Assembly: GCF_030124145.1 (NCBI RefSeq)
Contig: NZ_JASKMS010000001.1
Span: forward strand, 248,001 to 312,000
Direction of reading: 5' to 3'
DNA: 64,000 nucleotides
Origin: Streptomyces sp. 378
Lineage (GTDB): Bacteria; Actinomycetota; Actinomycetes; Streptomycetales; Streptomycetaceae
A program made the translations under genes and the position numbers. The first letter of the stretch is position 1. The number at the start of each line of letters is the position of its first letter. Shown here piece after piece: positions 57,205 to 64,000 of this stretch. The notes beneath the pieces were generated by a model that saw only the letters and a program-made list of their open reading frames with translations, made no database searches and was not told where the DNA came from.

Positions 57205-58159
57205 CGCCCATCCCACCCCCCGGTTTCGCCGTCTTTCCGCAGCGCAACTATGCGCGGACCGGACGTGCTCCGCAACACGGCTCGACCACAACCGAACTGC
57301 TTTTCAGCCCCCTTGGTACCGGTATGCCCGGGGCGCCGCGTGGCCGGTGCCCGCACGCCGGGGGGTGGGCGCGCGGGTGGTGCTACCGGCCGCTCAGTCC
57401 TGGGCCGTCGTGGGGACCGTCGTGGGACCGTCGTGGCGTCGTAGGAGGTGCCGACAAGGTGGGCGTCCGCCTTCGCGCCGGTCAGGGGCGGACGGTCGCT
57501 CCGGAGGGTCGCTCCGGCCGGTGCGCCGGTCCGGACACCGCCGCCGGCTCGCCGGGCACGCTCCGGCGGGTCCCGGCCTCACGACCTGGCGGGTCCCGGC
57601 CTCACGACCGGCGGGTCCCGGCCTCGACCTGGCGGGTCCCGGCCTCACGACCTGGCGGGTCCCGGCCTCACGACCTGGCGGGTCCCGGCCTCACTTATCG
57701 CCCGGGTCCGGGACGGGACGGCGAGGGCTTGTCGCGCGCCGCGGCGTCGGCTCGGCGGCTGTCGTGTCGCGTCGCAGGCCCGGTACACAGCCGCGCGCCG
57801 GGGCTCCGGTTCACGACGGGGAGAGACGGTGCCCGGCCGGCCCTCGACACGGCCGACGAGCACGAGGCCGCCGAGCCGCGTGCCTCGCCCGGGCCGGGCG
57901 GCCGGTCGTGGCCGGGCGGCGTCGTCCTCGCGTGCGAGCCGGGGCTCGACCCGCATCACCCCCGCCGGGGGACAACTCCCACCCGACGGAGCGCTTCTCG
58001 CGGCCGGAGATGGACTGGGCGGCGGCCGAGCCGTCCGCGGTGAGACGGCCACCTGCGCTCGGACACCGGTGCCGCGGACGCGGCGGGCGCCCGTCGGGCA
58101 CCGATCGCAGGCGAGTGGCGCGAACGACAGGGCAGTCCCGCGTCAGTCCCCGCCGGCGG
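57205..58159. other. 955-bp region without a supported gene
   Basis: Between the LuxR-type gene and the sugar-binding gene no reading frame has convincing codon bias, motifs or ribosome site; several long open frames are shadows. It contains a 23-bp tandem repeat (57566-57695). It could be decayed coding sequence: the missing permease and ATPase of the sugar transporter would be expected here, and nothing recognisable remains of them. Confidence 0.6.
57566..57695. repeat. 23-bp tandem repeat, about six copies
   Basis: Unit GCGGGTCCCGGCCTCACGA + CCTG recurs at 57566, 57589, 57611, 57632, 57655 and 57678; two copies are one or two bases short, so the tract is not in frame and is not coding. 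Confidence 0.9.
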
Positions 58160-59266
58160 CTACTTCAGGCCGATGGCCCGGCACGCCGCCTTGTACTCGG
58201 CCGTGCAGATGTCCGACAGCTTGTAGACCTCGTCCGCGACCACCGTGTCCTTGATGTTCTCCTTGGTGAGCGCGACCACGGGCACGAGCTGCGCCGGGAT
58301 GCCCTTGTCCGTGGGGCTGTCGACCCTGTCGCGGGCCAGGGCGGCGAACTGGATGTCGCGGCCCTGGACCTTGGCGACGGCCATCTCCGCGGCGTTCTCC
58401 GCCTCCTGCGGGTACGACTTGTACACGCTCATGTACTGGTCGCCGCTGATGATCCGCTGCACGGCCGCCAGCTCCGCGTCCTGGCCGGTGATCGGCGGCA
58501 GCTCCGTCACGCCCGCCGCCTCCAGCGCCTTGACGATGCCGCCCGCCATGCCGTCGTTGGCGGAGTACACCGCCGCGATGTTGCCCTTGCCGATCTCCGC
58601 GATCGCCTCGGCCATGTTCGCCTGGGCGTTCTCCGGCTTCCAGTCCTTGGTGTCGAAGGACTTCGCGATCGTCACGTTGCCGTTCAGCTCGGACAGCGCC
58701 CCGGCCTTGAACTGCTTGGCGTTCGGGTCCGTCGGAGAGCCGTTCATCATGACGATCTTGTCGGAGAGGCTCGCGTCCTCGCCGATGGCCTCCAGCAGGG
58801 TGCGGCCCTGGACCTCGCCGACCAGCTCGTTGTCGAAGGAGATGTAGGCGTCGATCGGGCCCTCGGCCAGCCGGTCGTAGGCGATGACCGGAATGCCGGC
58901 CTCCTTCGCCTTCTTCACGCCGCTCGCGATGGCCTTCGAGTCGACGGCGTCCAGCAGGATCACGTCGACCCGGTCGTCGATCATCTGCTGCATCTGGCTG
59001 GCCTGCTTGTCCGCGCTCGCCTCGGCGTTGGCGTAGGTGACGCGGCCCTTGTCGTTGGTGAGCGACTCGACCTTCGTCTTGATGATGGGGTAGTCGAAGT
59101 TCTCGTACCGCGTGTTCGCCTTCTCCGGCAGCAGCAGCCCGACGGTGATGTCGTTGCCCTTCGCCGGGCTCGCGTCGTCACTGCTCCCGGTCGCGTTGAG
59201 CGCGCCGCAGCCGGCGAGCGTGACGGACATCGTGGCGGCTGCCACGGATATGGCGATACGACGCAT
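58160..59266 (-). CDS. Sugar ABC transporter binding lipoprotein (xylose-binding XylF-like)
   Basis: A 368-residue solute-binding lipoprotein. MRRIAISVAAATMSVTLAGC gives a lipobox with Cys20, then a Ser/Asp linker. The core is a type I periplasmic binding protein: ITVGLLLPEKANTRYENFDYP, VDVILLDAVDSKAIASGVKKAKEAGIPVIAYDRL, YISFDNELVGEVQGRTL, VYSANDGMAGGIVKAL and ITGQDAELAAVQRI. These match D-xylose-binding proteins most closely. No permease or ATPase gene lies in the window, so it is an orphan receptor or depends on another locus. Confidence 0.9.
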   Translation of the reverse strand: MRRIAISVAAATMSVTLAGCGALNATGSSDDASPAKGNDITVGLLLPEKANTRYENFDYPIIKTKVESLTNDKGRVTYANAEASADKQASQMQQMIDDRVDVILLDAVDSKAIASGVKKAKEAGIPVIAYDRLAEGPIDAYISFDNELVGEVQGRTLLEAIGEDASLSDKIVMMNGSPTDPNAKQFKAGALSELNGNVTIAKSFDTKDWKPENAQANMAEAIAEIGKGNIAAVYSANDGMAGGIVKALEAAGVTELPPITGQDAELAAVQRIISGDQYMSVYKSYPQEAENAAEMAVAKVQGRDIQFAALARDRVDSPTDKGIPAQLVPVVALTKENIKDTVVADEVYKLSDICTAEYKAACRAIGLK

Positions 59267-59487
59267 GCGGAGCTCACTTCGCGTGTGATTCGGACGTGGG
59301 CGCAGCTTTCCGCCCATGTGACTGAAAAGCCAACGCGGACGCGACCCCCAGCGTCAAGCGGAACCACTTAACGAGATGACAACACCACGCTCCGCAGCAG
59401 TTGTGAAGACTCTGCGGAATCACCTTCAAGTGGCGTGCACCACCGGGTCACCCACAGGAGACCCGGAGAAATCGCCCCAAAGCACAC

Positions 59488-59519
59488 GAAAGGGCCGGGA
59501 GTGAACTCCCGGCCCTTTC
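59488..59519 (-). terminator. Terminator of the dnaK operon
   Basis: A perfect 14-bp stem (GAAAGGGCCGGGAG / CTCCCGGCCCTTTC) with a TGAA loop, 14 bp past the hspR stop. The flanking A/T-containing ends add a U-like run, making it one of the strongest terminators here. Confidence 0.9.
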
Positions 59520-59532
59520 CCGTGCGTACGCG

Positions 59533-59994
59533 TCAGTCGGACTGCTGCTGCCGCTTCGGCCGCCACACCACCAGCGCGCTGGTCTGCTGCACCTCCTGGT
59601 ACGGCACCAGATCACGGCGGTACGACGCGTGCACCGCCGCCTCGCGCTGGCGCATCGCCGCCGCCGCGCCGTCGAGCGCGTCCTCCAGCTCGGCGACCCG
59701 GGCCTGGAGCGCGGCGACCTGGTTCTCCAGTTCGATGATGCGCTTGATTCCGGCCAGGTTGATGCCCTCGTCCTGCGACAACTGCTGGACCGTGCGTAGC
59801 AGTTCGATGTCACGCGCCGAGTAGCGGCGGCCCCGGCCCGCGGTGCGGTCGGGGGACACCAAACCCAGCCGGTCGTACTGGCGCAGGGTCTGGGGATGCA
59901 GGCCGGACAGCTGGGCCGCCACCGAGATGACGTAGACCGGGGTTTCCTCGGTCAGTTCATACGGGTTGCGCCGACGACCGTCCATCTGACTCAT
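59533..59994 (-). CDS. hspR: Heat-shock repressor HspR
   Basis: A 153-residue MerR-type repressor, last gene of the dnaK operon. Helix-turn-helix and wing: YVISVAAQLSGLHPQTLRQYDRLGLVSPDRTAGRGRRYSARDIELLRTVQQL (about 22-73), then a coiled coil (IKRIIELENQVAALQARVAELEDAL) and a C-terminal tail ending WRPKRQQQSD. It binds HAIR sites upstream of dnaK and clpB, with DnaK as corepressor in the studied Streptomyces systems. Start ATG overlaps the dnaJ stop by four bases. Confidence 0.97.
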   Translation of the reverse strand: MSQMDGRRRNPYELTEETPVYVISVAAQLSGLHPQTLRQYDRLGLVSPDRTAGRGRRYSARDIELLRTVQQLSQDEGINLAGIKRIIELENQVAALQARVAELEDALDGAAAAMRQREAAVHASYRRDLVPYQEVQQTSALVVWRPKRQQQSD

Positions 59995-61178
59995 GCTCCC
60001 TTCGCGGCCTGGAACAGATCCGCCCGCGGATCCTCGTCCGCGGTCACCTCGCGATACGCCTCGAGCGCGTCACGAGCCTTCCCCGTCAGGCCCTTGGGGA
60101 CACTCACCTCGACGGTGACCAGGAGGTCCCCGCGGGTGCCGTCCTTGCGGACCGCGCCCTTGCCCCGGGCCCGCATGGTGCGCCCGTTGGGCGTGCCCGG
60201 AGGCAGCTTCAGGGTGACGGGCGGGCCGCCCAGGGTGGGCACCCGCACCTCGCCGCCGAGGGCCGCCTCGGCGAAGGTCACCGGGACGGTGACCGTGAGG
60301 TTGTCGTCCTTGCGGCCGAACACCGGGTGGGAGTCGACGTGCACCACCACGTACAGGTCGCCCGCCGGGCCACCGCGCTCGCCCGGCGCCCCCTTGCCGC
60401 GCAGCCGGATCCGCTGGCCGTCGCTGACGCCTGCGGGGATGCGCACCTGCATGGTCCGCGAGGACTTGGCCCGGCCGCTGCCCTTGCAGACGTCGCAGGC
60501 GTTCTCCGCGATCAGTCCGCGGCCCTTGCAGTCCGGGCAGGGGTCGGTGAGGGAGAAGCCACCGCCGCTGCCCCGGGCGACCTGCCCGGTGCCGACGCAG
60601 GTCGGGCACACACGGGGTGTGCCGTTCTTGTCGCCGGTGCCCGAACAGGCCTTGCAGGGGGACTGCGACGACATCCGCAGCGGGACCGTCGCGCCCTCGA
60701 TCGCCTCGGTGAAGCTGAGCGTGACCTCGGACTCGATGTCCTGGCCGCGCCGGGGGTGCGTGCGCGTCCCCGGTCCGCCCGCGCCGCCGCGGTTGAACAG
60801 GCCCCCGAAGACGTCACCGAGGCCGCCGCCGAAGCCGCCGGCTCCCTGACCGCCGCCCTGGGCGCCGCCTCCGAAGAGGTCGCCCAGGTCGAAGTTGAAG
60901 GAGCCGCCCGCGCCGCCCGGCCCCGGGCGGAAGCCGCCGTTGCCGAAGAGGGCGCGCGCGTCGTCGTACTCCTTGCGCTTCTTGGGGTCGCCGAGGATGT
61001 CGTTGGCCTCGGAGATCTCCTTGAAGCGCTCCTCCGCCCTGACGTTGCCCTTGTTGGCGTCCGGGTGGAACTCGCGGGCGAGCTTCCGGTACGCCTTCTT
61101 GATCTCGGCCTCGGTGGCGTCCTTGGGGACGCCGAGGACCTTGTAGTAGTCCTTCTCGATGAAGTCCTTGGTGCTCAT
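59991..61178 (-). CDS. dnaJ: Chaperone DnaJ (Hsp40)
   Basis: A 395-residue class A DnaJ. J-domain (about 8-75) with KLAREFHPDANKG and its HPD tripeptide, a Gly/Phe-rich region (about 80-130), a zinc region with four CxxCxGxG-type modules (CKACSGTG, CPTCVGTG, CPDCKGRG, CDVCKGSG), and the C-terminal substrate domain. All parts complete. It stimulates DnaK ATP hydrolysis. Overlaps hspR by four bases and follows grpE by 33 bp, in the order dnaK-grpE-dnaJ-hspR. Confidence 0.98.
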   Translation of the reverse strand: MSTKDFIEKDYYKVLGVPKDATEAEIKKAYRKLAREFHPDANKGNVRAEERFKEISEANDILGDPKKRKEYDDARALFGNGGFRPGPGGAGGSFNFDLGDLFGGGAQGGGQGAGGFGGGLGDVFGGLFNRGGAGGPGTRTHPRRGQDIESEVTLSFTEAIEGATVPLRMSSQSPCKACSGTGDKNGTPRVCPTCVGTGQVARGSGGGFSLTDPCPDCKGRGLIAENACDVCKGSGRAKSSRTMQVRIPAGVSDGQRIRLRGKGAPGERGGPAGDLYVVVHVDSHPVFGRKDDNLTVTVPVTFAEAALGGEVRVPTLGGPPVTLKLPPGTPNGRTMRARGKGAVRKDGTRGDLLVTVEVSVPKGLTGKARDALEAYREVTADEDPRADLFQAAKGA

Positions 61179-61211
61179 CCCCGACGCCCCTCCTTCCCTT
61201 GGTTGATGACG

Positions 61212-63793
<2,582 letters not shown>

Positions 63794-63801
63794 TCAACAG
63801 A

Positions 63802-63822
63802 GCTGAGTCGGGCAGGCTCAAC
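63802..63822. promoter_or_regulatory. HAIR-like element upstream of dnaK, distal
   Basis: GCTGAGT and GCTCAAC around a seven-base spacer; 10 of 14 positions match the HspR consensus. It is 52 bp from the perfect site (centre to centre) and may be a second, weaker HspR site. Confidence 0.6.
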
Positions 63823-63915
63823 TCTTATCCGCTCCTTACACGCAATGGCGCTCTGACCTGCGCTGATACACTGTGTCGAGGTCCGTACACAGGGACACGC
63901 GCGAGGGCGAACACC

Positions 63916-64000
63916 ATGACGAGCCCCCCTCCCACCACCCGCCACAGGGCGCCGGACCCGATCCGGCCGGCATGCGCGAGTACCCCGACGAGCATCGCCG
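63916..64000 (+). CDS. Possible start of a divergent gene (3' truncated)
   Basis: An ATG at 63916 after GAGGGCGA opens a frame that stays open to the window end (MTSPPPTTRHRAPDPIRPAC...), with no domain visible in 28 residues. Another frame with ATG at 63972 (MREYPDEHR) is equally open. Which is real cannot be decided from the window. Confidence 0.3.
   Translation, partial: MTSPPPTTRHRAPDPIRPACASTPTSIA

Noticed and set aside
56957..59371. An 804-codon open frame spanning the gene-free region and the XylF-like gene antisense
   Set aside because: Crosses a regulator gene end, a non-coding repeat tract and the complement of a clear lipoprotein gene; no support as a protein.

Overview
The window is very GC-rich with strong G/C third-position bias, uses GTG and TTG starts freely, and carries a typical actinomycete gene set: hspR beside dnaK-grpE-dnaJ, F420-type oxidoreductase, XRE/DUF397 pairs, LuxR two-component systems and DUF5063, DUF2617 and DUF3151 proteins. 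It looks like the core chromosome of a Streptomyces species. I saw no rRNA, tRNA, CRISPR array, insertion sequence or prophage.

Layout. 1-6.0 kb: end of an OmpR-type response regulator and its histidine kinase, a secreted SnoaL/NTF2-like protein, a PhzF-like isomerase, then a DUF5063-recR-YbaB block with a divergent SLATT membrane protein. 6.0-10.1 kb: a membrane-tethered phosphate-binding-like protein and a large Ser/Thr kinase with four perfect 78-bp repeats. 10.2-17.2 kb: a MarR-DJ-1 operon behind a long palindrome, a class III aminotransferase, a GntR regulator, purA and a diacylglycerol-kinase-like protein with an eroded active site. 17.2-29.6 kb: a GbsR/MarR regulator with an ABC exporter, a P450, two paralogous LuxR two-component systems, an acyltransferase and two alpha/beta hydrolases. 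29.9-34.5 kb: a tripartite tricarboxylate transporter operon continuing into a universal stress protein and a DUF475/TerC-like membrane protein. 34.7-43.8 kb: tryptophan dioxygenase and kynureninase, DUF3151, class II aldolase, pyrE, an epimerase-like protein, a CoxG/SRPBCC protein, a membrane spermidine-synthase-like protein with a 42-bp repeat tract, and DUF2617. 43.8-51.1 kb: small proteins, a class I aminotransferase, a DUF433/PIN-like putative toxin-antitoxin pair, HTH regulators with DUF397, an anti-sigma-like ATPase and a YbjN protein. 51.1-63.7 kb: the HspR heat-shock regulon (clpB, then dnaK-grpE-dnaJ-hspR) enclosing a small accessory locus.

Working logic. The heat-shock part is a closed circuit: HspR is encoded last in the dnaK operon, and HAIR-type inverted repeats lie upstream of both dnaK and clpB. 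KynA and KynU form an overlapping operon turning tryptophan-derived kynurenine into anthranilate; a formamidase-like hydrolase lies about 6 kb away.

The best candidate for an undescribed system is 54.4-57.2 kb: a 71-residue exported peptide with two NSSWP motifs, directly followed by a Rieske-shaped protein that lacks the iron-sulfur histidines, divergent from a LuxR-type regulator that faces its own paralogue tail to tail. A second theme is an unusual number of short tandem repeats, some inside genes and some intergenic, including one repeat family present at two sites.
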